Part shown: piece after piece, positions 10,690-22,067 of the stretch | Position numbering within the stretch: the stretch's first letter is position 1 | Layout: each line of letters starts with the position of its first letter | From: Spodoptera frugiperda | Lineage: Eukaryota > Arthropoda > Insecta > Lepidoptera > Noctuidae | Length of the DNA stretch: 64,000 nucleotides | NCBI RefSeq assembly: GCF_023101765.2 | Contig: NC_064225.1 | Span: 3,286,001 to 3,350,000 of the forward strand | Reading direction: 5' to 3' | Position numbers and translations under genes: made by a program | Notes under the pieces: generated by a model | Told to the model about the DNA's origin: nothing | The model's database searches: none | Seen by the model: the letters and a program-made list of their open reading frames with translations, nothing else

Positions 10690-11325
10690 GCCCCATCGTT
10701 TTTAACTAGCGAACTTACTATTGAGAGTCTCAGAGCTAAGAAATTAGAAGGTATACGTATCTACTAAGCCTTTTTATCCGCATAAAATGAAACGAAAGGA
10801 CCAGTTTGCGATTTTGGTCCTTCAATCCAAGTATAAGTGGGCGTTTTTGTATGTTTCTATTTTAATGCCTTGTAAAAGATAGTTTTAATCATACTTAAGT
10901 ATTTTTGGAATGGTTATAAATAAGCTTTATTTGTAGATGAAATTGAATGTTCCTATTTGTTGAAAGGAGTTTGGCGATTTTAGTGTAGATGATGTTTTTT
11001 AATGAAAAATAGTGAGTTTACACGTGTATAGTGATGGGAATACGAATACATGAGAAGTTATGTGATTTATTTCGTTCGAAGTACTTAGGTAAAAACAACC
11101 TCTCGAACAAAAAAAAAAGAATTTTGAAAATCGGTCCACAAATGGTGGAGTAATTGGTGAACAAATAAAACACAAACATCCGAATCTAGTACCTCTTCCT
11201 TTTTTGAAGTCAGTACAAAAATATATGTATGTCGGATAAAATAATCTATAAGTTTCATAAGAAATCCATTACAACATATATCGTATAATTAAGCCATGTT
11301 TAAATTGTGAAAAGAGGAAAATAAA
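10690..11325. other. unrecognised stretch
   Basis: No coding signal. A piece at 11095-11215 (GAAAATCGGTCCACAAATGG, CTTCCTTTTTTGAAGTCAGT) looks like the far end of a U-type or related dispersed repeat. The rest is AT-rich. Confidence 0.35.
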
Positions 11326-11327
11326 AA

Positions 11328-11608
11328 AACCGATATCACCTGATGGTAAGCAATCGCCGCCGCCCATGGACACTTGAAACACCAGAGGCGTTACAAGTGC
11401 GTTGCCGGCCTTTTGGGGGTCAGAAATTTAAGGGTTGGGGAATCAGGGATTAGGAAGATTGGGAAGCGGGTATTTGGGCCTTCGGTAACCTCACTCACAC
11501 AACGAAACACAACGCAAGCGTTGTTTCACGTCGGTTTTCTGTGAGGCCATGGCATCACTCTGGTCGAACCGGCCCATTTGTGCCGAAGCATGGCTCTCCC
11601 ACACTTAA
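11328..11608 (-). mobile_element. N retroposon, full-length copy
   Basis: Minus strand, all blocks in order: CACCTGATGGTAAGCAATCG, CCATGGACACTTGAAACACC, AGTGCGTTGCCGGCC, GGTAACCTCACTCACACAACG, GTTTCACGTCGGTTTTCTG, CATGGCTCTCCCACACTTA. On its own strand N starts GTGTGGGAGAGCC and ends in an A-rich tract in many copies, which suggests a SINE-like retroposon. I see no convincing A box. Confidence 0.75.
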
Positions 11609-11611
11609 AAA

Positions 11612-11998
11612 AACTGGCCAAGTGCGAGTCGGACTCGCTCATGAAGGGTTCCGTAACAGCAAGTAGATGACATAATATAAAAGTTATAAAATAAGTTGGT
11701 TTTACATAATGTATGTATGAACGACAAAGTTATATTTGCGGTTTTTGAAAATGTTTTATTTCTTAAAATAATGATATCTGGTTCAAACCAATTTTCTTTG
11801 TTAGTTTCTATTGAAATCTACAGCATATATTTTTTTTAGTTTTCTCACTCTCTTATTTTAAAAGTTGGAGGGGGAGGACACTCATTTTTCCACTTTGGAA
11901 GCGTCTAACTTTCAAACGGTTCATTTTGACGAAAATATAGTATTATCTACCAAAACGTAAGTTTCCATAGACATCACGGATATGTTAGCTGAAAAAAA
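11612..11998 (+). repeat. W repeat
   Basis: Starts GGCCAAGTGCGAGTCGGACT and continues CATGAAGGGTTCCGTAAC. I know this opening from many insect non-coding repeats but cannot assign its class. It runs into a local duplication near 11.95 kb. Confidence 0.55.
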
Positions 11999-12276
11999 AA
12001 TTTTTTTAAAAGTATGGAGGTAAAAAAAAGAATTGGCAAAACCGTAGTCTTTAAATCATCCTTTAATTATAACTAGAAGGTAAAACTTTGTCGTTTCTCA
12101 ACCTTAGGGCTCGTTTACGAAAGAGATTCTAAGTTGCCGTTTTCTCGACAAATAATTAATATCTACCAAAACGTAAGTTTCCGACGTAAAAGGAGGTAAA
12201 AAAAGAATTGGCAAAACCGTAGTCTTTAAATCATCCCTTAATTATAACTAGAAGGTAAAACTTTGTGTTTTTCTCG
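11946..12276 (+). repeat. local tandem duplication
   Basis: The segment starting ATCTACCAAAACGTAAGTTT at 11946 is repeated from 12161. The block with GAATTGGCAAAACCGTAGTC and AACTAGAAGGTAAAACTTTG occurs at about 12016-12096 and 12190-12272 with very few differences. The second unit lacks about 50 bp after GTAAGTTTCC. Confidence 0.8.
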
Positions 12277-12371
12277 TTTAAAAGAGGATCGACGAGAGTG
12301 TGTTTTTCTATGGAGATGTATGATGATGTGCTGTAGATGCATTTGGTAATACCATTTTATTTCCACCTATC

Positions 12372-12690
12372 ATATTCATAGGTGTGTACCAATGAGTATG
12401 ATTGGTGCTAAGCTATGTATATAGCTTAGCACTAATGGGAACAGACTCAGCAAAGCAATGTTTTTTATATGGAAAGATGTGTGCTATGGATGTGGGCTAT
12501 AGATAGCTTTCCTACTATCGATACGAGTATATCGCATACTCGAGCTGCGCAACTTCCTCAGACAGCTACTTTGCGGTGGTGCAAGTATTGCACAGTTACA
12601 TAGCTTAGTATCGGTGGAAACGGTCACTTATTTTCACAGCTTAGCTATTGCATCTTCGTAGCATAGTTACAGTACACTTTTACCGACTGT
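12372..12690 (-). mobile_element. P element (palindromic MITE), diverged
   Basis: ACCAATGAGTATGATTGG, AGCTTAGCACTAATGGGAAC, ATATGGAAAGATGTGTGC, CTACTATCGATACGAG and CTTAGCTATTGCATCTTCG are in P order on the minus strand. The extra copy of AGCTATGTATATAGCT near the start is unusual. Confidence 0.7.
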
Positions 12691-12714
12691 AACTGGGACT
12701 AAAATATATTTTTA

Positions 12715-12905
12715 CTAGCTGTCCCTGCAAACTTTGTACCGCCTTAAACATTTAGCATGGTTAGTTATTTTACACAACACAAGATAAACATATTACCATG
12801 TTCGGTACCGACATTTCTCATGTCTGAACGCCGCATTATCCTAAGTTACCTCAAGCGCATTATTTTTCCTAAACGAAGTTGTTTTTTAACAGAAACCCCA
12901 GCGTG
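12715..12905 (-). mobile_element. Helitron-like fragment
   Basis: On the minus strand it ends in a GGGACAG stretch then CTAG (12715-12718) followed by T. The same opening (CTAGCTG, GCAAACTT) occurs at 24358, so it is dispersed. The 5' end is not found. Confidence 0.4.
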
Positions 12906-12909
12906 ACCA

Positions 12910-13820
12910 CACTCACATTAATTTGTCAAATTATTTATTTATACAAGGAAGTTTCGCGGCGTTTTGTATTGTCGTTTTTTTATTATTGTCAACAAATAAA
13001 TGATCTCGAAGAAAACCGACCTCCTTGGTATGTATCCAGCATTTGATTTTATTTTACTTGATAGAACGTGTTACTGGTCAAATAACTATTTTGTTAGTTT
13101 CGAAATATATTTTCGTTCATTAAATTATTATTTTTTGGCTGTTTACTCACGTAACTTTTTATATCAGTCCAATAATTTAGGCTTGCAAGCTTCGAACGCG
13201 TTAAATTTACTTATCAATCTTCTTTCAGAATCACTCAGTCTTTGTAATAGTTATAATCTTGCAAAAAAACCACAATAAGATTGACATTGTTACATAATGT
13301 GGACAAAAATTCCTTCAAATACATGAGATTAAAAAAAACTTAAAAGATAGCAGCGTAAATGTTAAAATGATCACAATTATCTTATTTTTCCATTACATAC
13401 AAAAACGACACACAGAAAATTAACGATACAGAGAGAAAAAAAATGTCTAAGCAAAAACTACTCACACAACATAAAAAGTACCAGGGCAACACAACATTAG
13501 AAGAGACTGATGTATATCAAAAACATTCGTAAAACAAAGATCAAGAGATAGAATAATTTATTATAAGTACACATAAAACTTAATTAACTTCCATGGAATG
13601 AAGACCGAGATTATAAGTAGGGGAGTTAAACCTGGATTACATTTAAAGCTATGAACCAAATGCGTTTTTTTTCTTCTCTAATTAATGCTACACTAGTAAT
13701 TTCCTTTAGATAATTTTATGTACTAGTCTCTTGATAATGTTCTCTCTAATAATTTAGCTAGGATTATTGCCATGATTAGAAGTACTATTATATTTCAATA
13801 ATAATACGATTTTTATAATA
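12910..13820. other. unrecognised AT-rich stretch
   Basis: A 92-codon frame at 13000-13278 is AT-rich with no motif, and I do not regard it as a gene. No repeat copy recognised. Confidence 0.35.
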
Positions 13821-13825
13821 ACTAT

Positions 13826-14070
13826 GGAACAACTTCGTTTTATATACTTTTGCAATTTTACTGACGGCGTCATGTTGGATTATTTTGCATACCTTATAAT
13901 TTTGTAAGGGGAAAATCATCTAATTACTCTCTCTTGTAGGTAGGGTATTGCCATAAGGGAATGTCTATTATAGTCCGTAATAATGACTATTTTTATAGTA
14001 ACCACCACTTCGTTTTATATTCTTCTGCATTACTACTGCCGGAGTCATGTTTGATTATTTTACATTTATC
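13826..14070 (+). repeat. direct duplication flanking an R 3' remnant
   Basis: ACTTCGTTTTATATACTTTTGC at about 13830 recurs as ACTTCGTTTTATATTCTTCTGC at 14007, followed in both by the GGCGTCATGTTGGATTATTTT / GGAGTCATGTTTGATTATTTT block. Between them lies GGGGAAAATCATCTAATTAC, the reverse of an R 3' end. Confidence 0.7.
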
Positions 14071-14090
14071 TTGTTTGGATCTAAGTTTCA

Positions 14091-14218
14091 GAGCTGCGGA
14101 CTATCTAGCGGGTTTATCGGGGCTTCGGTTTGAAAAACAGGAGTAGGAACGGGGTGGTTTTAATTCAGAAAGAGTGTGATACTACCTTTCGCCTCGCCCA
14201 AGACAGGAGAAGTCATTG
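14091..14218 (+). mobile_element. R retroposon
   Basis: GAGCTGCGGACTATCTAGCG, GGGCTTCGGTTTGAAAAACA, AGTAGGAACGGGGTGG, then a small deletion before CTTTCGCCTCGCCCAAGACA. Core-length copy without a clear tail. Confidence 0.7.
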
Positions 14219-14275
14219 CATAATTTATTATACCACAATGAAAAAAAAGGCTAGCAAAAAAAAGTCGGCACGGCC

Positions 14276-14432
14276 GTTGAATGAACTAAATAGTGTTGAG
14301 TTTGGCTTTATATTCCATACTCTGAATACTATTTTAACATCTACGATTGAGGACATTAAATAATTATTGAGATTTTATTAGAATGAAATAGCATTAACTT
14401 TGAGATAGGTTTCAAGAGTAAGCGCCCTGAGT
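14276..14432 (+). repeat. X repeat, copy 1
   Basis: TTGAATGAACTAAATAGTG, GCTTTATATTCCATACTCTG, AAATAATTATTGAGATTTT and AAGCGCCCTG are shared in order with 26110-26255. Only these two copies were seen. Confidence 0.65.
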
Positions 14433-14433
14433 A

Positions 14434-14585
14434 TGGAGTTTCTTGCTTGCTCTTCTCCATAAGAATCTACACTTTGCAACGAGCATATAGCTTCACTAGA
14501 GGACTGACCAACTAATAGAAATTTTTAATATTTATTATCTTTGTTTTGACGTTCAAAAGTGCTTTTCCTGATCTATTTAAAAGAA
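14434..14585 (+). repeat. Z repeat, partial
   Basis: TGGAGTTTCTTGCTTGC, CTTCTCCATAAGAATCTACA, GAGCATATAGCTTCACT and TTTGACGTTCAAAAGTGC match the other Z copies. The CTTTGACTTTG tail is missing. Confidence 0.65.
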
Positions 14586-14886
14586 ATAATTTTGATGTGT
14601 CTGCTAACAGTAAACTGTGTTCAAGAACAGTGTCAGTAAGTATCTTATGAAATATCTTACTAACTCGTACTCTCTTTGGCTTAAGGTGGACGCTGAACCT
14701 TACAAGGATTACCAAGCCCGCTCCAGAACGATAAAGATATAATTAAGTGAGACAGATTAACTAATTTTGTCCCATTTTTATTTTCGAGGCCAGAGATTTT
14801 ATATGTGCGAGTATGTGAGGAGATAACTGAGATTCACGTTACACTTGCTAAGAGTAGATGTTCTTTGATGATCTTTCCATAATCTT

Positions 14887-15198
14887 GTCGTGTCGTAGTG
14901 GCCCGGAGGTTTAAGACTGATTTGATGCCTGTTTCTCATGCATGAGAATGTATTGGAAACCTACCGATGGCAAGTACCAATGTGTCTTTTTCCGAGTTAT
15001 ATGTACTTTCTAAGATTGTTTAGGCACAATTGACAATTGGTGAAGGACAACATTGTGAAAAAACGTAGGCTTATAATTTCTAATTACAAGTTTAAAATCC
15101 AATCCATCCATAAGTGTGGTGATTAATGCTCAAACCTTCGCCGTGCGAGAATAAGCCTTTGGTCAGCAGTGGCCACTTATAAGCTGTTGATGTGTGAA
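14887..15198 (+). mobile_element. S1 SINE
   Basis: tRNA-like head AGTGGCCCGGAGGTTTAAG (A-box region) with a diverged B box (TTGGAAACC). Body: CCGAGTTATATGTACTTTC, TTATAATTTCTAATTACAAG. Tail: GTGGTGATTAATGCTCAAAC, GGCCACTTATAAGCTGTTG. Close to full length. Confidence 0.8.
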
Positions 15199-15604
15199 TT
15201 AGTCTAAACTCAAAACAAATAAATAAATAAACTAAGCTGACATACCTATTATTTTAATATACTCTCCGATCTCAGCCAAATCTTGGCGAAAATTTAAAGC
15301 GAACACAACATAAATATTTAATCACAAAGATGATCATATTTTCTCAAAGTTTACCTTTACTTTTGTTTTGGAAGTAAAATTTCTATTGGATTACGTTAAG
15401 AAAGCAGTGATTGTGAATTTGATTCAGGTTTCGGAGCTTATGTAATGTTGTTTATGTTTCCTTGAGTTGGAGCATATTGTGTTACGTGGTAGGAGATGAG
15501 GAAAAACTTTTTTTTGTGAAATTGGTGTTTACATGGATTATAAGATATTGATTACTTCATTGGCTAATAGGGTATTATTAATATTTTTTATTAAAATTTT
15601 AAAA
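15199..15604. other. unrecognised stretch
   Basis: AT-rich, with no ORF or repeat copy recognised. Confidence 0.35.
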
Positions 15605-15824
15605 TATTAGACACGTATTTTTCTTTTTCTGACGGAAATAAATACTTTCTGGGATATATATATCGGTTTGAAATATTGCGTGACGTCACTTCTAAGTATA
15701 TTTTATACGTAGAAATGACGTATTTGCTCAATCAAATGATGTAGGTAATTGATGACTCCTAAACTTTGCTTCGTTATATTTAAGTATTGTTATCTTATAT
15801 AGTAAAAAAAATACGTGTCTAATA
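15605..15824. mobile_element. T element (MITE) with perfect 18-bp TIRs
   Basis: TATTAGACACGTATTTTT at 15605-15622 is the exact reverse complement of 15807-15824. The 220-bp interior contains GAAATATTGCGTGACGTCAC, shared with T copies at 38.6 and 58.0 kb. The outer TA on both sides would suit a TA target, but the terminal palindrome makes the exact edge ambiguous. Non-coding. Confidence 0.8.
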
Positions 15825-16134
15825 ATTTTTTATTACTCAACTGACGGACTAAATATATTTTTAATTCTCATTCATCATCATCATCCCTATTGATTATGCT
15901 ATATCCAAAACAACTGAAACATTTCTCTAAATTACATCAACTGTACCGTTAAACACCGCTTTAGTACATCATAGTACGTACTACGATAGTTCAGTGCTAA
16001 TTAGTGTATAATCAGCTCCATCGCAGCTTTTAGCTCCGCTTAGTTACAAAGGCAAAGGGTGCATTTAGCGCTTGCTATCGATATTATGAGCTACATTATG
16101 TAATTATTGAATACCGTATGGAGATCACTCATAT

Positions 16135-16320
16135 GATTAAAATTAAACTACAAGTAGTACTCGTCCACAGAAGCATAATTCAACTGAATATTTCAACGGA
16201 AACTTATAAACAATAAAAAAAATATAAATAATTAAATAAATCGAGTATTAAGTTCTGTGACTGTGTTCTGTTGTAGGTTGTCTAGGAATATTACGGACAC
16301 GCGGCGCTGCTGTTATAATG
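16135..16320. repeat. K repeat, copy 1
   Basis: GGAGATCACTCATATGATT, TAGTACTCGTCCACAGAAGC, GAATATTTCAACG and GTTGTAGGTTGTCTAGGAAT also occur in this order at 48930-49205. Confidence 0.75.
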
Positions 16321-16385
16321 GCGTATTTGTAAAGAATGTTTAAATTAGCCCATAGATAGAAAATAATGCCGATAATAGGTTTCGA

Positions 16386-16440
16386 ACCCGCTTCCTCATG
16401 CATGAAAAACATGCGTCTTAATCCTACGGGCCATCACGAC
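16386..16440 (-). repeat. S1 SINE head fragment
   Basis: AGGTTTCGAACCCGCTTC (reverse of a good B box), CATGCATGAAAAACATGCG and GGGCCATCACGAC are the S1 tRNA head only, so the copy lacks its 3' part. Confidence 0.65.
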
Positions 16441-16905
16441 ATTGTTCTTATACAAACGTAAAAAAAAAAACAAATAATTTCGACACCAAAATTAAACAAC
16501 TAATTTAGAAATTGCATAAAATTTCTGCCTTAGATTTCCGCTAACGTGTTACCATATTTTTCATTTCATGAATAAATAAATATGTATTAGGGATGTGGTG
16601 TAGCTGTGTTCGTTGTTTATCGATAAATTTAATGTGGTTGAGTAAATCTTGTGTCGTGTAGTAAATCAATTGAGCAAACAGTATGATTGGGTTATGTTGG
16701 ACGTGATATTGTAAAGGTTTTACTGTCAATAGCTATTATTTTCAAAATTGGTACTCAGAATACAAGAGGTTGGAAGAAAATAATATCTACTAGGTGTTAA
16801 TTCGGTATTGAATCTGTCTATGACTAATTAATTGCCTTTGAGTTTTAATAACAATTTTAGAGTTTTATTTTTCATTTAGTTACAAAAAGTATAATACTTG
16901 ATTGT
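16441..16905. other. unrecognised stretch
   Basis: AT-rich, nothing recognised. The frame at 16541-16729 has no motif. Confidence 0.35.
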
Positions 16906-16910
16906 AAAAA

Positions 16911-17072
16911 CTCGACGGGAGTGATACGACGGCCTCACAGATACATGACGTGAAACAACACAATGCACTACTAGTAACACCTTCGGTGTTTAAGGTGTTC
17001 ATGGACGGTGGTGATTGCTTACAATCAGGTGACCCGTCCGGTAATTTACCAACTTTTACGATAAAAAACCCT
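16911..17072 (+). mobile_element. N retroposon, internally deleted
   Basis: CTCGACGGGAGTGATACGAC, GACGTGAAACAAC, then a jump to CACTACTAGTAACACC and GTGATTGCTTACAATCAGG, and finally GTGACCCGTCCGG. The middle 100 bp or so of N is missing. Confidence 0.65.
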
Positions 17073-17148
17073 ATGCACCTTAGGTATACAAAAAAAATCA
17101 ATCCAAACTAAGAAATTTTATTATACGTTACAATATAATTTCGTAATA

Positions 17149-17275
17149 CTGCGGATTGCCGAGCGGGTTACCGGGGCTCCGGCTAGAAAAGCTGGAGTAG
17201 GAACGATGTGGTTTTTAATCTGTAAGAGTAAGACACTCCCTCTCACCTCGCCCAAGGCGGGAGAAATCAAAAAAG
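17149..17275 (+). mobile_element. R retroposon
   Basis: CTGCGGATTGCCGAGCGGG, TACCGGGGCTCCGGCTAG, AGTAGGAACGATGTGG, CTCACCTCGCCCAAGGCGGG, then a short A-rich end. Confidence 0.75.
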
Positions 17276-17590
17276 TGGTATTATCAAAGAAAACATCATG
17301 ACTTACTAACAAATCGAAATGAATAATTCACACAAACCTAATTAACTTGAATAAATTGACTTCATATATTTTGTGGCCAGACATAACTCGAGTTCTTGAA
17401 TATAATGTTACGTGAATAACTGTAGCAATGATAATTGAGTTAAATAATTATTTCTATGAAATCTAATGTTGTTTATTTGTAACTATTTCTCTACATAGTA
17501 TATTGGATAATTTTGTGTGCATTCCAAATGAAATTAATACTATGTTTTAAAATTCATCTAGACTAATAAATAAAATTGGAGTGTTTTTTT

Positions 17591-17870
17591 AGGGTAGAAG
17601 CTAGTAAACGAGAAGATAGATCACCTGATGGTAAGCAGCCGTCCATGGACACCCGAAACAGCAAAGGCGTTACCAGTGCGTTGCCGGCTTTTTATGGATT
17701 AGGAATTAAGGTGCTGTTGGGAAATCAGGGGCTAGGAAGATTAGGATGAGGGGTAATTGGGCTTCCAGTAACCTCACTCACACAAAGCAAGCTTTGTTTC
17801 ATGTCGGTTTTCTGTGAGGCCGTGGTATTACTCCGGTCGAGCCTGGCATGAATCGAAGCATTGCTCTCCC
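17591..17870 (-). mobile_element. N retroposon
   Basis: Near full length on the minus strand. A T-tract and AGGGTAGAAGCTAGTAAACG (reverse of the A-tailed 3' end) come first, then CACCTGATGGTAAGCAGCC, CAGTGCGTTGCCGGC, CATGTCGGTTTTCTGTG and GCATTGCTCTCCC. Confidence 0.75.
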
Positions 17871-17874
17871 AAAA

Positions 17875-19480
17875 TTTTTTGAACAAAATCCTTTATTATT
17901 TATTTAAGTACTTTAGGGTTGAATTCATAATTAAGAGGTGTAGTAGTTGAAGCCTAAGTTTCAAATGAAAAAATAACATAATATTCTTTATACCAACCTA
18001 ACCATATCCAATTAAAAGATAACACTTGAATAGTTGAACAAACTTAGGTCTAAGTTTATTAATTAAAGTTGACTATATAGTTTGGAACGATAAAAGTTTT
18101 CAATTAATAAAATCTTTGAAAGAATAAAATTGTTATTATAATTAATAAATAACAATAACACGTGGGTAAAGTTTTCAGATTTATTTTGTAGTTTGCGAAT
18201 CCTTTATTCGAGTCATTGCCCTGTCTCTTGCAGAGAGTCTTATGACATTTTTAAAGTTATTTTTTATTCTATTTTATTTTAAGGGCTTTTAAGTAATAGA
18301 CTACGAATTTTGGTGTTACAGTTTGGCTCTAGATTTTCAAAGAAATTATGTCTCATTTTACATTAAAAAGTCAAAAGATAAATTCGTTATTGTATTTTTA
18401 AGAGTAAATAATATTAAAAAACCGAATAAATAAGAAAATGTATTTATTACTAAATTTACTATAATAATTATCATCGTCTATAAAAAATATACATCAAATA
18501 ATTGTCGATTTTTAAAAGTAATTTTAAAAATATTCACCCAACTTTTAACATATCGATATCGACAAAAACCATCGACACACTCCCCTCCCTAAGCCGGCAC
18601 CATCTGTATCCTACAGCGGAAAAGATCCTTCCCTAAATATTTGATTCTTCATCATGGTGCAGGATATCATGTGAGCATCTGAGCATCAGAACCTTACCAG
18701 TTACGTGCCTTGATTTGTTTAGCAACAGATGTTACCCTTCCTTGTACAAAATTGACATTAAATATTTCTCTAGAGGACGTTGCGTGTCAAAGTGAGGAGT
18801 AATTTTGTTTATTTCTACCATCTTCTGGGTACTTATAATACATTCCTGTAAAGAATTTTAGTATTCTGCTGAAACTTGATTAACGTGACACCCAATATGA
18901 AACAATGGGTACATTTTTAACAGTTTTTAGACATGTCTGACATGTTAGATATGGTACCCATTCAGGCAGATCTGTCGGTCATATCTGTTCGCGTATTTTT
19001 ACTAGCTTATGAGTCGCATAGATTACCAGATAAAACTCTAGACTCCATTCTATTACCTACTGATATTATAAAGTACAGAAAAGTTCCGTGATACTTTGCT
19101 GTCACGCAAAAAGAAACCACAAGATTTCTCTCCAAAGAAGGCCGTATACGTTTTAGATATTAGCTTAGATTATTATTCTATCGAGGTTATTAACCCCGAT
19201 ATTACTTCGTAAGACAATATTTAACCAGAAAAAACAGATGCACAAAACACCTAAGCTTATCTTCACAAAAAACGCGAAGTTATGTTAAATTCGAAAAAGA
19301 TAAACAAAGAAGAATTGCCAAAAAAAAATGTGGGACAGAACCCAACTGCGTTAATAAATTCCCTGTGTGTGTAATGCCCTGAATGTTGAGATAACGGGCA
19401 CATTTATCATATTACTAGCAACGTGTTTGCATGTGACTGCATGTGTGACTTTGCTAGAAAGTTTTAGATGTGCTATAATA
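17875..19480. other. long unrecognised AT-rich stretch
   Basis: About 1.6 kb without a recognised repeat, ORF or RNA gene. A slightly GC-richer patch at 18565-18760 (CCGGCACCATCTGTATCC, CAGAACCTTACCAGTTACG) may be older unique sequence. Nothing supports an exon. Confidence 0.4.
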
Positions 19481-19489
19481 TAAATATGC

Positions 19490-19770
19490 AACGAAGAACG
19501 TGAACTAATACTAAGCTATGTAGCTGTGCGAGTAAGATGTGCTATGAAGATACATCGCCGCAAAGTAATTTTGCGAGAAGATGCGCACTTCGAGTATGTG
19601 ATGTATCAATAGTAGGGAAGTCATCAACAGCATCTTTCCATATAAAATCATAGTTTAGCTGAGTCCGTTTCCGCCAGTGCTAAGTTATGTGTATCAATGA
19701 ATATGGTTGCTGTAAGCCAAACCCATCCATCCAGAGCAAAGTAGCATAGTACATCTTTGACGGAAAAGCA
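19490..19770 (+). mobile_element. P element (palindromic MITE)
   Basis: AATACTAAGCTATGTAGCTG, GCGAGTAAGATGTGCTATG, GATGTATCAATAGTAGGG, TTAGCTGAGTCCGTTTCC, and the right TIR region GCATAGTACATC...GGAAAAGCACC. The left TIR is lost. Confidence 0.7.
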
Positions 19771-19774
19771 CCCA

Positions 19775-20380
19775 AGATTTGGTTCTCTTAAATTATGCAA
19801 CTCAAAAATTCTAAAACGTCTCGTAAATTGAATTCTAAACTATAATAGCTTCTTACGAAACTAACGAGCCGCTCACAGCGTTTCGAATTCACAATATAAT
19901 ATGCAAAGAAATTCCCGTACACGACATAATTCAAGTTTTACTACGAAACTTGACGACCACCGTTTTCCTTCACAAGAAATTGCAAATGCAATATAACAGC
20001 CGATCACCGCATCCAAAAACCTACAATATTGATACAGTAGCCAAAGAATTATGAACTTTATACCCCTCTAATAAAGACGTCCAATGGAATGCCCAATGAA
20101 AATTGGACTCTCGAAAAATGTACGGCACTCTCATAGGATTATTTATGGAGCTATGGAGGGTCTTTTGGTGATTTTTTTGTTGAATTGCGAATAGGCAGAG
20201 ATAATATTTTTTCTACATGAATGCCGTTGAATTTTCGAGTGGTACTATTTGATTAAAAAGTGATATTTTTTTCTGCGGAGAGAGAAACTGGGTTTTTGTC
20301 TTTTTTATATGGTTGTTGATGGGAAAGTTACTTGTTATTTTTAGGAAACTCGGAATAGAAACTAGTTTTTGATGCAATGA
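19775..20380. other. unrecognised stretch
   Basis: Nothing recognised. Contains an internal run of ACGAAACT-type words but no repeat copy found elsewhere. Confidence 0.35.
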
Positions 20381-20384
20381 TATT

Positions 20385-20617
20385 TTAGGGAACAGAGAAT
20401 AAAGTTTCCTAAGAAAAGGAGGATCCTCCGATCAAGCGAGTTGATCGTGTCTAGCAGAGTCTGCCCAGCTTTTGTTTGTTGGGATTTTCTATCCAAGTTT
20501 ATTCGCATGTAAACTTCATATATGTCCGATCTAGAATTTATGACGCCATACGTTGATTTGTACGTCGATCGTCTGTGTGCGTTTACTGTCATCTGTTACT
20601 TGTCATGTGTCGCCACA
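20385..20617 (+). repeat. M repeat, copy 1 (holds the empty site for TIR-759)
   Basis: AATAAAGTTTCCTAAGAAAA, GATTTTCTATCC, GTTTATTCGCATGTAAACTT, CTGTGTGCGTTTACTGTCAT and TGTCATGTGTCGCCACA occur in the same order on the minus strand of 50705-50465 plus 49700-49684. In that second copy a 759-bp TIR element lies between CTGTCATCTG and TGTCATGTG. Here those words are separated by only a few bases. ORFs on both strands across this repeat (20362-20829) have no motif. Confidence 0.75.
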
Positions 20618-21094
20618 AATATACATAATTTGGTATATCCGACAATCAGATCTAAGACTGTTTTCTCGACCCTTACTCTTATCACCAAACCTCCTAAGAA
20701 AATTAATTTAAAGATCAAGAAAACCAATTCTATTTTACGCCAAAAATCCTTGAAACAATGCCTGAATAAGTTGCCCCCTTTAAAACAGTTGCCACCACAT
20801 TTTCGCACAAATCGGAGTATCTGAGCCAAACAAAAGCATGGAAACGCCAGTCCTATCCTAATGTGGTTTCCGCATAAATTTTACTCCAGAGAAATGTGGT
20901 TTGAAGTTAGACTTTGTAATAATATAAACATTGAACTGTCTTGCTGAACCTAGATTTTCTGTACTGAGATATTTCTATTAATTTTGTTTTTGTGTAGATG
21001 GATATAAATAGATTTTCTGTTTGGAATAAGTGGTCTGCTTTCAAATATAGGGCCACTTATCACTTGGGGAAAAGTATAATTTTAGTTTTTAGTC

Positions 21095-21272
21095 ATTTTA
21101 TCGACAAAAGTCGGGGGTCGAAGGGTCGAATCCCCTTTTTAAAAATTATGGTTATTTTAATATTTTTTACTTTTTATTGATATCAAAGGTTGTATGCGTT
21201 GTAGAAACAAAACAATTTTTCAATATTTTCAATTAGGGGTTCAACGCCCCATATAATTTTTGTCGATAAAAT
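21095..21272. mobile_element. G foldback element
   Basis: ATTTTATCGACAAAA (21095-21109) is the exact reverse complement of 21258-21272. Further inward GGGTCGAATCCCC pairs imperfectly with GGGGTTCAACGCCCC, extending the arms to about 50 bp. Only copy in the window, so a MITE origin is inferred. Confidence 0.6.
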
Positions 21273-21436
21273 TAGATGTAGTACTCAGCCTTAACGGGTT
21301 AGAAGTCCCACCCTATCACATTGTATATGGCCAGTATCTCCGATTTTTGTTAAAGTGTAAATAAATTTTAACCGGTTTTAAAAAAGATAGGTTCATAGTT
21401 TGACTCATAAATATTATGTATGTGTAATATTTTTAA

Positions 21437-21568
21437 GGGCAGGAAATCATCCAGGGTCTTCTCCCGCCTTGGGCAAAGCGAGAAGAAGTGTCAGACTTTT
21501 ACTGATTAAAAAACACCCCGTTCCTACTCCTGCTTCTCGAGCCAGAGCCCCAGTAAACCCGCTATGAT
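21437..21568 (-). mobile_element. R retroposon
   Basis: GGGCAGGAAATCATCCAGG, TCTCCCGCCTTGGGCAAAG, AAACACCCCGTTCCTACTCC, GCCCCAGTAAACCCGCTA. Core-length copy on the minus strand, cut before the 5' GGAGCTGCGG block. Confidence 0.75.
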
Positions 21569-22067
21569 GTATATGTAATATTAAATGTATGATTCTAGAC
21601 CACAGATAAAGTACAATTTTAATTTCCACTTTACTAATAAAAATGTCATGTCTACTCGTAATTTAATTGCTGAAAAAGAAAATTCAAGAATTGTAACAAC
21701 GTTACCAACGTTACATAGGTATTTTTTTATTCTTTCCTCGAGATAATTAATTATAATCTACGCAGTAGAATAGAAAACTAAAGGAAAAGTATTTATCTGA
21801 AGTAAAATTTTTGTGGTCAGAAGTTTACTAAAGAATTTTAAAACAAAGTTTAAGGACGGTCCAATTTTAGGATTCCAGGCAATTTGTGCTTAGATATTAC
21901 AGAAAATGTGATACCACTGAACATTTTTAAAAGGGGAAAATTATAGAAGAATTTTCTAGAATTGCCAGCGGGTAGGCTATGTTTAAATACAAATTACGTC
22001 GGTTGAAAATAGGAAGTAAAAATGTAGAGGAAATAACGTAAGTAAACGCAACTCTTAGGGCTTAGCT

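Noticed and set aside
11612..11998. W as a viral or gene remnant
   Set aside because: Non-coding; its opening is a widespread insect repeat motif and nothing supports a viral origin.
20522..20829. 100-codon plus ORF and 77-codon minus ORF
   Set aside because: They start in the non-coding M repeat, overlap on opposite strands, and show no motif.
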